Assembly (NCBI GenBank): GCA_950295325.1
Contig: OX485803.1
Span: 50,979,554-51,043,553, forward strand
Source: Polytrichum commune
Lineage: Eukaryota > Streptophyta > Polytrichopsida > Polytrichales > Polytrichaceae
DNA: 64,000 nt
Reading direction: 5' to 3'
The notes beneath the pieces are model-generated. The model worked only from the letters and a program-made list of their open reading frames with translations. It was not told where the DNA came from and made no database searches. Position 1 is the first letter of the stretch. Each line of letters starts with the position of its first letter. The translations under genes and the position numbers were made by a program. Shown one piece after another: positions 46,719 through 58,900 of this stretch.

Positions 46719-49700
46719 AAAGAAAATTGCATTAATTTCCCCTATTGAGCACATTTTTCGCATTAGGCAGCGAGCCGCTCTCATTCTTGTTAGTGTAGGG
46801 TTGGGATGGTTCTAGGTCTGGGCAGTGAATGTGTCAGAGGCAGTTCGTGAATCGTCTTGGATGACGGATGGATGGTGGACACGGCAATAGTATTTTGTGT
46901 CCTATTTCCTTGTTGCGGAAGCTGATGTCACGCAGGCTAACACTCCTTGAGAGACTAATCCAGTTTTGCAGGTATTTGTTTCATATAACACTCTTTACAG
47001 AATCCCCACATGTGCTCTCCCGAATCCTGATTCATGATGATACACAGCATCTCAACGTTTTGGGTTGTTGATGAGCAGTGAGGAAGGGAGGATGGAGCCG
47101 TGAGCATGGGTTTGGGAGCAGAGAGATCAGTTTAGGTCTAATCTAATTTAACAGAGGGAATTGGAGTTGTCGATCTCTTTATTGAGATTGTTTCTCTATG
47201 GACATATGCGCTGGTTCCCCTTTTGGGCTTAATAAATGAGCAGGTTGTTACTTTGAGATTTAAGGAAAGTGATGTGGTTTTTGTTGAGAATGTTGCTTAT
47301 TTCTGAGACTAAGATTTGCTTGTTTGTTTCTCTATGAGGCATGTGATGTGGTTTCTGTAGCTGGTATCAGAGGGTGGCAGGCATTTGACATTCCAATTTA
47401 TTTGATCATAGAGTATGTATATCATGTTTTGTAATGGGATTGTCCACATTGTATTTATATTTTCCTTGAGTATGTGTGGATCATCACTTAGAATTTGAGA
47501 TGGGACACATGATTTGTGGAAATGCAATCTTTGTCACCATGTGAGGAATATCAGATACTTCTTGTGCACTATCAAGGAGATTGCACAATTTTTTTTACTG
47601 ATGCTGGGATGATTTGCAGCCTCGAGAGATTAGTAAAGTGGGTAAAAGGGTTTTCCATTTTGTGAGTGTAGATTGAAAGAACTTTTGTGACACTTGAAAG
47701 GTATTGGGCGGCTGAAGATCACTATGTAAGGTGCAACCTCGGCAACACACCTGAGTTGGGTTCCCTATGTGGATGGGCATATTGTGTGGGAAGAATTTTG
47801 CAGGCGATTTCAAGAAAGGTGATTGATTGCTGGCTTTTTTTGTTCTAGTGTTATGAAATGTGGCATGAGATGATTACGTAATGTTGTCATAACATTGTAT
47901 TAAGTTAGATACAAATGCAGTTTACTTTCTGTATGTATGAGTTCCAGATTTTTCAGAGGCCAGTTCTGAGGCCGTACTTGCTATCAAGTTAATCTGGGAT
48001 GTACCCATTTCACCTGGTCTGCATAAAGAACCACATTTTTTGCAAAGGTGGTGCATTGTAATGCACCACCTTATAGTGTTCCACACATCCTTTGAGTTTA
48101 TTCACTCGAAATATGCATTGTCTTTGTAAGTGCCAATTCCAAGGCACATCTTTTTGATGACATCACCTTCCATGAATTTTCTGCACATCACTTTTTTGTA
48201 TTTTGAGTTTGAGAAGTTGACTTATGCTCGTTGTCCAGTCTATTCCCAGATATGCGCACCTTGCTCACTACAGTATAAAGATGCTTGTGTTTGTTCCTGG
48301 TGTGTCTGACTTCAATTTGTTGATTCTCTAGTGTTAGGCTCTAAGTATAAGTTATAGTTTATGGGTTCTGAGTAACATTGGGTACTCCAATTTATTTTCT
48401 AATCAAATTCCTTTTTCCACTGTTGTCCAATTTAAGTTTTCCACATATTATATGGTATGTTGCAAGGAGATTTCCATGAGATTGTGGGGGTGTCCCTTTA
48501 ACTTAACCATCTCAATGTTCCAAGTATGCAAAGTTTTTAAGGTTTAGGGTTCCATTTCTGAGGTTGCATGATTTGGGATACAGTATAATCTATTTGTAGG
48601 TTATTTATTCTGTCGGGATAGGGGCTTGAAGGGTATTCGGGTAGTGGTTTGACCTCTGCAACACTGTAAGGTGAGTGCATTCATCATGAACTGTGACCTG
48701 TAATGGGTTCTATTGTATACGTAAGTATGAAATGTACACATTCTAAATAAAACCTATATAGGTAATGTATGACTTTCACTTCAAGAACTCAGAAAATATC
48801 CACCTTGAATCCACAATAGAAAACTCAACTCTCATGTTCCTCATTTGGATTTGCTAATGTGCTCAAGGAACTTCTATTTTGTTGTTGAACCTTCACATCT
48901 GCCAAAATGCAAAAATGCCCATTATAAGGTGCACTCAGAGTGAACATCCTTCTTTTCTGGCAGCTTGATTGTGATTCATTGACAACAGCTTGATAGTGAG
49001 AGCAGTCTGATAGTGCAAGCTTGACTTATACAGGGATACCCGTGTCTCAGCATGGGATATGGTTATAGGCTGCTTCTTTATATTGTATTGAACTAACAAG
49101 AAGACTTCATGGAATATCTATTATCTCTAGGGCAAAGCCTCCTGTCAAGATCTTAGTGTGTTGTGAGGTCTTTGGTAATCTGCAGCTGGCTGTGGTGGAG
49201 TTCCCCAAGGTCTGTCCAACTGAAAAGGTCAAAGAATTTGAGATGAGATGGTTGTTGACAGTCAATTGAGCCACCGAGTGTTTGTCTCAAGTTGTGGTTA
49301 TTGGAAGATCACTTCAAGAGGGGAGGATATAAATGGCAAAGAGGCATCGTTGAGAGCGAAGGTGCTGCCCCGCTATGAACAGAAATATTTTCTTTGTCCC
49401 AATTTGTTTGTAGTGCAGTATATTAATTTTCAAAGGCCTTTGAGTCTCTTCCATATTTCATCTCTACACCACATGATATCCACTGCTTTACACTTTTGTG
49501 CAAATTGGAGCTTTGGTGATGTTGAACTTCATTAGATATATGTACTTGTGAGTTTGTCAAAAGCTGTAGAGTTTGCCAAAAGCTGTAGTTCTAGTTTTGT
49601 TTTTGTGTCAATCATTAGCACCATCTCATTCCTGGATATCCAGTGAATTTTAATGTGCAGGTCTTTCAGAACTCCAGCAAACTAGATAAGGCTTGAAATC

Positions 49701-49920
49701 TAGTCAAAGTCTCTTTCATAGTCTCTCAACTTTAAACATTCAAGAAACAAATTGGATGCAGATGAAGTGTGTGGGCCTGAGTTACGAGTCCTAACTTTAC
49801 TGGTGTTTCTGTGTAAATCTTATGCAAGAACTCACACTGTGTACACATTTTGTTCCTATATTCAGTATTTGTTTCATCAAATTTGGGTCGCTTAATTTAT
49901 AACTTATACCTTCACTCTAC
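46719..49920. other. Spacer between the phosphate carrier and IFT172, 3' UTRs of both
   Basis: The two genes converge here. The 3' UTR of the carrier probably extends to near 47250 (AATAAA at 47231). The rest is T-rich on the plus strand and has no ORF with family resemblance; the palindrome at 48045 is the only structured feature. Confidence 0.5.
48045..48072. repeat. 28-bp near-perfect palindrome
   Basis: AAGGTGGTGCATT and AATGCACCACCTT are 13-bp arms with only GT between them. It lies in the spacer between the phosphate carrier and IFT172. Confidence 0.85.
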
Positions 49921-52900
49921 CTAGTAGATTGGTTGTTGTGGGACTCGACACCATGGACATATCTGGCACCTGAGAATGTAAGTGTTCCAGTCGTGCTTGT
50001 TGGCAGGCATGTTACAGGCTTTGCACATCACTCGGTCTTTCGGAGCCACTGGGTACCCGGTCACAAAGCACATCTCACTTTCCAACTGCTCCAGATCACG
50101 ACCTCACATTTGTTAACAGCATGAATGATACATTTGCTGTTGCGTAGTTCGATAACATGACCAAGGTGAGTTCTTTTATACACAGATATATTAGAGTTAT
50201 TCGCAAAGTCCCTCAAAGGGGGAATGGACTCCCAGTGTAGGGTTTAGGGTTTAGGGTTAACACCCTTTGAAGGACTCTCTATTTTAGAGCTTGTTAGAGT
50301 GTTGTATGTTGGAGTCTAATTTTGAAAGTTGGGTGAAACTCTTGAACCTCTTCATTCAATCCAAAAAAGTCATGAGAGTGGTATGATCTAATTAGGGTCT
50401 GACCCATTGGACACGTCAACCAAAATCTATGTAAGGCTAGGTTGACCCCACCCATCCTAGTATGACAGGCTTGAAAGGTGAGCTTGATCCGAAAAATCTC
50501 TGGATCAAACATTAGCCAAGCCACCTGGAGAAATGCCAACCAGTATTTTGTAATGTGGGGAGCATACCTTGCATGAACAGCAACTGAGGCTTGCAACATA
50601 TATATTGCTTCCACAACGCTCACACACTCTTGTGGGCAAACTGCGTTCAATCTGTTTGCACAAAATATTGTGTCAACAGATATCTAATGGGTTGAAAGTA
50701 TTTAAGACCCTGAGATGTTTCTTGTCAAAGGCTTTGCAACATTCATAAGAATTTTACAATTGAGTATGTGAAGTTAGGAATGCATATTGCTATACACATC
50801 ACAAAACATGTACAAAATCTTCCACACCTGTTGTTCCATGCTCAGCTGAATTACCCAGTCGCGGACCTCTCCACGCTTTGCTTCTGCAAATCATGTGTAA
50901 AATCATGAGTGAATTTAAAATGATTTCCTGCTTTCATTGTAGAGTATTAGTCTGGAATTGACCCCCTCTCTTTAAATGATTGGCAGGAAGGCCTGCAGTA
51001 GCAGAAATACCTTCGAGAACGTGTCTCTCCGGTATGATAAAATCCTGTGGTATGTCACTTGTCTCAAAGCCAACATGGTCGATTGTTGACGCGCCTTCTT
51101 CTTCGTCGATGGCCTCATCCACATCCAAATACCGATTTAAATATACAAATGACATGTTGAGCCACCCTACCTGTAAAGAATCGAAGTGTTGAGTTTATGA
51201 TTGGCTTAACCATAAGATTTCAATATGAGGTATTAGGGTTTAGTGGTTAGGTCATGAACCTAAACCCTAAATTTATGTGCCACTTGGCAAAACAGGGGCA
51301 GGGATTCTTACAAAAACGAGACATAATAGCAGCTCCTATGGGCTCATGTTAAATGATACTGTAAAATGATTCTCTCAATTGGCTTTCAATGCCAAAAGCT
51401 CATCCCAATGTATATCATAAATCTTCATTGCCCACCAATCATTGAGAGATAGACAATCGTCTATAGTCCTTGGTCACTCGATTTTTGAGGGTGGATAGGG
51501 GGTTTGGATTGTTGCCTCTCTCAGTAATTGGTGGGCAATAAACGTTTAGGCAAGGTGTGCCAAAAAATACCTGGAAAGCCAATTATTGAGAGAAATTTTT
51601 TACATTGATTGGTGGAGACGCTCTAAGGTATGGTCAATTTAAAGTAACCTGCTTGCAAGCCATGCCAGCTTCATAAAATGCTTTGTCTGCAGGCATAGTC
51701 TCTATGTACCGGAGCAATGAGATGCTTAACTTTGCTTGCATTTCGTGCAACTCCTACACCCACATCCATGTTTTGAATTTTGCATTAAATCACACAGGTC
51801 AACGTGTGTCAATCCCAAGTCAAACTCTACAATTAAGTTCGGGTTATGTGAACTAATTGACGTAGGTGTATTTGGTCCTATTGTAGGCACTTCCAACTCT
51901 AGTTAGATTGGATCGGGAGTCACCTCATTTGGTTAGCAATTCTGAACCATGAAGATTGTCATTTCAAGTTTCAAAAATGGACTTTCATGAGATGCAAAAT
52001 CCAAAAGAGGTCAAATTGAAAATTTTCTTTCTCTTTTAAATGATATCACATAGACCCTCACAATTTGTGTTCACTAATAGACCTAGAATAGTGCCTATAT
52101 TCTAAGCCCACAGTCTGAACACATCACCCACTCATCATAACACATGCCTTTTTGGTGTCTTGCCATATACCACTCAAATGTAGGTGTTCAATGAAGAGGA
52201 GTGACATACTCAGAATTTATATTCCTGTATAGTTTCTTGGTTATATAATCAACTATCCACTTTCCAGATGATGTAGAGACTTGTAGACCTGAGAGATGGC
52301 CATATATCTTAATGTGACAAAGTTCACAACAATCAGCAACCTCTTTAGCTCCGTCAGCACTGCAATTGAGGTGGGTTATTTTGTTTAGCCTGTTTCCATC
52401 ATATGATTACTTGTTCAAGTCATCACCAAAATCATACGAATAATTGACATAATGGATGTTGGTCTACTTTTCAATTGGGTCACACCCCCACTCCTGAGCA
52501 TGCATACACTCGTTTGAAACAAAAAGAATTCCTGCCGTCCGAAATACAAAGATGTGATGAAAACACCTTGAGGTGGACATTGCTCTTTGTCCAAGGTGAG
52601 GGTGCTAACAAGCTGATAGAGGATATCTCGGAGTTTCTGCAAGAAGAAACCGTAAGCATGTGTTATCTTTGCAAAAATGGGCAAATTCTTCGTTGCGACT
52701 GATCTGTGAGATTAGAATTTGTTCGAGATGTGCCTGCATAGTTGGTTGTATTTGTGGGATGGAGTCGACAGCTGATAGAAGCTGACATGCGGCGAAACTG
52801 CAAAGCTCCAGAGCTGGTCCATTCAGGGGTACTCCATGCAGTGCGAGTACATTGATGGCCTCGTTGCACTGCAAAAATATTTGATCAAACAACCTTGGAG

Positions 52901-55900
52901 AGTTCAGAATCTCTGAATTTCAAACATGATGAATAAATCACGACACCAAAAGCCCTATTACAGTCTAAGTAGAATTTGAAAGTACTGGTCTGGTCAGACT
53001 CTGATGAATTTGGCATAACAATGCACTAAGGTAGGTGGTGCTAAAATTGTCACTGAGTTAAGAGTTGAGTGTATATGATAATAGTATATGTCATTATTAT
53101 AATCATAATATGGTTGTTAGTGATTGACATGGGATTTCAATGCACCAAAATTACTTACGTCTTATTTGAATGATGTATGCAAAAGTCATAAGAGTTCATA
53201 GTTTTATAGGTAGATGACCCAAAACCAACACATGAGACTGATGTGAATGTGGTGGATATTCTCATAATCCATATGTACTTATTGTACAAGATTTTATGAC
53301 GTTATTTTTGGGTGTGGTGTTGGTTTGAGTCCCATCTACCTTATTGATTGTTGAAGTATTGACACTTGTTGTTGGTTTAGGGTTTAAGGTTTCTTGGATT
53401 TTGTCCAAAGTTTTGTGGTCAAGAGATAAAATGCTTACCTGATCTTTTTGCAAGTATTCTTTTGCATGGCGAATGGAGAAATTTTTCTCTTCGTTGGGTC
53501 CCAATAATGCTGCTAGATCATGAACCTAAAAGATGAAGCCCACAGAAAAGATGCATGAGGGATGTGGCCCTATAGTGGACACTTTGAACTCCACAACGAT
53601 TTTAGCCATTGAGCCGGATTGGGAAATTGTCTCATTTGGTGAGCAATTGCAAACCACGAAGATTGTCATTCTAGGTTTGACAATCAGAGTTGAGATTCAT
53701 AAGTTATAAGATGTCACAAAAATATTCTCATTTAGTGCGAATTATCATATTTTGAGAACACAGTCCAAACTCAACGTAACACATGTCTTTTCTTTCTTTT
53801 TTAATTAAATTTTTTTATGGTCCATTCATAACTACAAGTCTTGCCACATACCACTCAAATGTAGGTGTATGATTAAGAAGAATGACCACATAAAGCCCAC
53901 ATACTTTAATGTCATTCAACTAAACGTGTTATCAAGCATCGTGTAAATCTTACAATAAGGTACACACACCTAAAACTGACACCGAACCTTGAATGCAAGA
54001 ACGTGGTACATAATGTTGGTTTAGGGCATGTCCACTTTAAAATTGACCTTGACTAACCCAACTGAAGTGACACAAAATTAAACAACCACTCTGCATTGAT
54101 GAATTGTGCATCCCTACTGCATTCACATCATGGAGTTCTCTCAAGTCATTTGCTAGATATAACATTACTCAATTGACAAGGTGTTGTTCATGGGCCCAAC
54201 AGTAAATTTGAGATTAAAGACTCCGAATTCCGAAATCCCACTACTTCAGACTGTATCTAAAGTTAGGACGGTTGAACTCAACTCATGAGCTGAGTAATGT
54301 TATGGAAGGACCTATGCCTTCATGATGGTATTGAAATGCCCTTAATATATCTAGCTATAATCATCACATTATCCTTGGCTCCTTCGGGAGCAAGCGTGGA
54401 TGAGGAGCCTCTTTGTCCACATGATACTGCTCCCTTGTGGGGTTGGGCTATATTCATGGCACCATTATCCAAATGGACATTCTTATGGGGAAAAAAAGAC
54501 TGACGGAAACGGTTGCAATTCAAATTATGTATGAATGCATAATTACCAATATTATGCGAGTATCCAGGTCCAACTAAAAGTGCCAATCACTGTCCGGGGA
54601 GAACTGTCAGTTAGTTGCAGATGAATCGGTTAAGTTTGAGAAATAACCGGTTGAAGTTCGAGACTTCAGGAGAATTACCGATCATTATAGAGGAATCTAT
54701 AGAATATATCTCAAATAATCAAAGCAAAACCGGAAGATGTCAACATGTAACTGGCTAGATTTAGAAATACTATGATCTTGACTGAGTATTGTTCTCCCTC
54801 TTTAGTATGACACGTTTGGGAAACACAAAAAAAATTGTATTATCGAGGTGTCGTCTTCTCATTAATATGACAAATGGTGTAAAGTTGTCGTATTATTGAA
54901 GGAATACGAAAACATAAGTAATATGAGCTTTAAAACATATACAACGAGTTTAAGCAATATAGATGGTATGAAATAATAACTTATAACTCCAAACAAATAC
55001 TCAAGAACTCAACAAATAAAATTCTCAAGAACTCTTGAAATAGGAGTCCAAAGATCTTTGGTGTTGCTTACCCAAGTTAGCAACTGTCATCTTATCTAAA
55101 TTCCCTACTAACTCTTGAAAACTAATAATTTCATTAACACCAAAATATAAAGAGTTCTCTAATAAGAAACTAGATAACAATGATGCATGGCGTTTAGCAT
55201 CAAGATACTGATGATACTATATCACCCGTGTACAAGACAATATACTAGGCATGAAGCCACTCTAATTATCATTAAGTTCCCAATGATAAGTAAAGTTACC
55301 AAGTAGTTCCCAAGTGAAAATGAATGTATATTAGATGTACATAACATAGATGAAAAGAATTTTAGCATTAACTACCTCTTTAATATGAAAAAACGGAGAT
55401 TCTAAATGTTGCATTATCGAGTGTCGTAGTCGTATAAAAGAGGGAGTTTTGGACTAAAAAGTTTGGTCTCGCAAAACTGTGTCGTAATATCGAGAGTGTC
55501 GTATAAATGAGTGTCATTTTAACGAGGTTAGACTGTATGCCCAAAAACTTCCCGGGCACTGGTGCCAAAGGGGATACTTGTATGAGTATCCGATCCAAAT
55601 GGTATCGTATTCTCCAAGATTGTTAACCAAGTTTGGGAAAATTATAATAGATATTAATAATTAATATTTGAGTTCACCACGTAGGAGTTTTAGTAAACGA
55701 GGATAAGATAGGATTGTAAATGTGTGATCAAGAGAAAAGGTCCCCAACTTGCTTGACTCGAATTGCTTATTTTACAGCCGAGGTCGACAATTGTGAGGTA
55801 GTCTTGATTGAGTGCATTTAGTTTGTTTAGGTTAACGTGGTGTTAGAGAGACTCCGTGTATGGGTGACTACCCACACTTGTAATACTGGTGTGGCATATA

Positions 55901-58900
55901 TCTTAAAAGAGTTTTCTTGTTTTAATTGTTGGTTTGCCGCGTATATTTGATTCGTGTTCACAACTAATCTCAGTTTTCACTACACCCTTAACAAAGACCT
56001 ATCTTTTCTTCGAACCCACTCAATCATTTAAGCATTCCATATTGTCACCTACACACAATCTTGGACATTTTATAGATACTTTCAACACCATGACTTGCTG
56101 GTCATGGCTATTACTTAGGTAAATCAAAATTGTGGCTAAGCCATCTCACATGAGTTTTTCCAAACTAATTCTGGGATTTTTTATAACAATCCCAACAACA
56201 AATACTCTTAAGCGAACTACAAACTATAATAGTTTCGACCGTGTTTTCACCTTGGGTATTGGTGGTAAAGGCCAGCTCAAAGAGATGGGTGTCCAACCAG
56301 GTGCCAAATATTAGATTTTCTTTTAACACTACCCTTACCCATTCGTATATAAATAAAAATGAATAGCCGCACACAACTGATCGAATTACCTTTGGCCAAT
56401 CGCTCTGTTTGACATAGAGCTCCAGTGCTTCTGGGACGTGCCCTAGTTTTACAAGCTCGCCGGCTTCGCCTTTCTCAACGAGGTGATCCTTGTAAAGATC
56501 GTGGACATACTGCACCCACAATGTGCAGACTGCTCATGAGCCACTCGCATTCATTTCAATTCAACGCAGGGTTTGAATGTCAACTTTTGAAGAATATCAC
56601 ATTTCATCAGTCCAATGCAAAATATTAGATTTTTTTTTAAAACAATTCTATATGTTAAAACGGCAAATTCCATGTGGGACCTGCTGTAATGATGGGCCTG
56701 AGGTAGCCCCTGCGGCTCTTGCTTTGTCCCAAAGTCCTGCTTGTATGTATACTTCTGCAGCCTGCACTTGTCACCATAGATGATGAGAAATACAAAAAGA
56801 AAAAGAGTGGTGATGGAGGCCTGGCTCAAGACATATAGGGTAGAGGCGGCCATGACCGATCACTTAATTGAGAGGTTCTGCGCCGAATCTGGAGAAATAT
56901 AAGGTGGTGCGAATTTTTCCCACATAGGAAGATAGAAATGAGGAGGATTGTAAAAAAAATAAAATTTGGTAATTTTATTCCTTGAATTGGATTTTTTTGA
57001 AGCCAAAACTTGTCTCAACATGTTATTAATGTCTAATGTATGCTATAACTGTTTGTTTCTCCTTACATTAGCACTCAAAACTAGGACATGTGTCATGACA
57101 TTATTAGTTCCCGCCTTATTGAAATTCGATCCCAGCATGATCAAAATTCTGGTAACCTATAGATTGTCGATGGGGTCTTCATTGGGAATAGGCGCCTCTA
57201 CTAGAGTTGATTTCAAAGCGGTCATGCATACATGTCACAACGTCATTGGATTAGAGGAGGCATGTTGTGCCCCATAGCCAACATGTCCTTCAGATGGGTC
57301 TAGACCTACTTTCACCTACCTTCCACATAGCCATAACCCATCTCTCATCCAAGAGCAAAAGAGTTATGAGAACTTTTCATATTGTTTTTTAAAATTAAAA
57401 TTAAAATTAAAATTTTAAGCATGGAAGGGTGATATCATAGTACATAGTTTTTAGATTTTCTTCATGAACTGATCGGTAATGATTGACTCGCCCCTCATCC
57501 ACTCTCCTCTCGTTGGTTATGTAGCCCATCAACTTGCATATAGTATAACCTCCTATAGCCGGTTGAAAGTGACTAGTGGGACAACTTTGAATATTGGCTA
57601 CACTAATATGTGCAATTAGGTTGGCTTCTAGCCGGTCACATGTATGGGCTCCCTGCTATTCTCGGTATCTAGTGTTTTCTTGTATCATTAAATAATGCAT
57701 AGCCTTGTTAAAGTTATATGCGAAAACTCAAGCACATGACCATTGACAAAAACATGATTTCGAGTTGACACTACCAACATACGAGTCCTTGACAATAGAC
57801 TTGCGTCACTGGAAGAAAAAAATTAAAAATCTATTACTATAACAAATTTACAAAATTTTCAATAACGTTAGAACAATTTTCCCAGTGACACATGTCAATA
57901 ACCCAAGACTGATATGCTTTGTAATGTGAGAATGGCCCGCTGTGCTTCTCCAGGAGCTCGTGACACTTATGTGTCGCGATTAAAAAAAAACTGGATTCTA
58001 AAACGGAACTCCTCGCAAGTCTACTTCCAAGTTTTCTAGAAGTTTCATGCCAAGTCGAAATCGATGCCTCTTGTCACCCTAAACCCATGATTCACTGGTT
58101 TTGAGCAGATGTTTCCCACTCTGCATTCTCAGATTTAACTCTATTGCATATTGTGATCTAAACCTCGAGATTTGTTGATTAGGGCAGACGGGGTAAAGTA
58201 TTACGTCTTTCATGGCATTGATATCTTCGTAGAGCTCCCCTGCTGCTTCACAACGGTCCGCTTGGGACAGCCACTTTGCAATGGTAGTTACTACCTCAGG
58301 GAGCCGCTTCTCGACATGCTCCTTAGCCAAATTAATCGCCAAACCCCACACCTGCAACTCGACCATTAATGTTAATAGGTTAAGATGGCCAATTTGGTTG
58401 AATTTGGGTGCTGCATCCAATATCCCCGCTTGCAATGTAAGGGCGTTGAGAAAAACAATCACTATCTACATACGAGTCCTACCACTACAAGCATATGCGT
58501 CCTAGGCAATTGACAGCTGGGGCGAAACAATTTGTACGTCGGTTTTTTGAAGGCAGTTATCCAACAAGGAACTAATGTATGGGTTCGTTTGCCCTCCCTG
58601 GTGAATGACCTACGTCATCAAAAATTTATCCTATGTAATTGAAAATTTTGAATATCTAACCTAGGAGTAGATTTGCATTGTTCTTTCATCAACATGAGAC
58701 GATTGCGTAGGACTCGTATGCTAATAGTGTAGGCAATTATCCTGTGTTGGAAGAAGAAAAATGCAAATCTACCATAGTGATAGATTTACAAATTTTCCAC
58801 TGATGTAAAACAAATTTTCAATGATGCACAACAATTGCGCAAGACCCACATGCTTGTAATGAATGAGGATACTTTTCACCTGCTGAAGCTTTTCGATGTC

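Noticed and set aside
36304..47850. A giant CACTA transposon from 36304 to a TTCTAGTG plus TTA at about 47843-47853, enclosing the phosphate carrier
   Set aside because: Only eight bases of the end match; the subterminal sequence does not, so the match is probably chance.
50294..50650. 118-codon minus-strand ORF as an IFT172 exon in its own frame
   Set aside because: Only 50568-50651 is exon, and in a different frame (ERSLPTRVCERCGSNIYVAS); the rest is intron.
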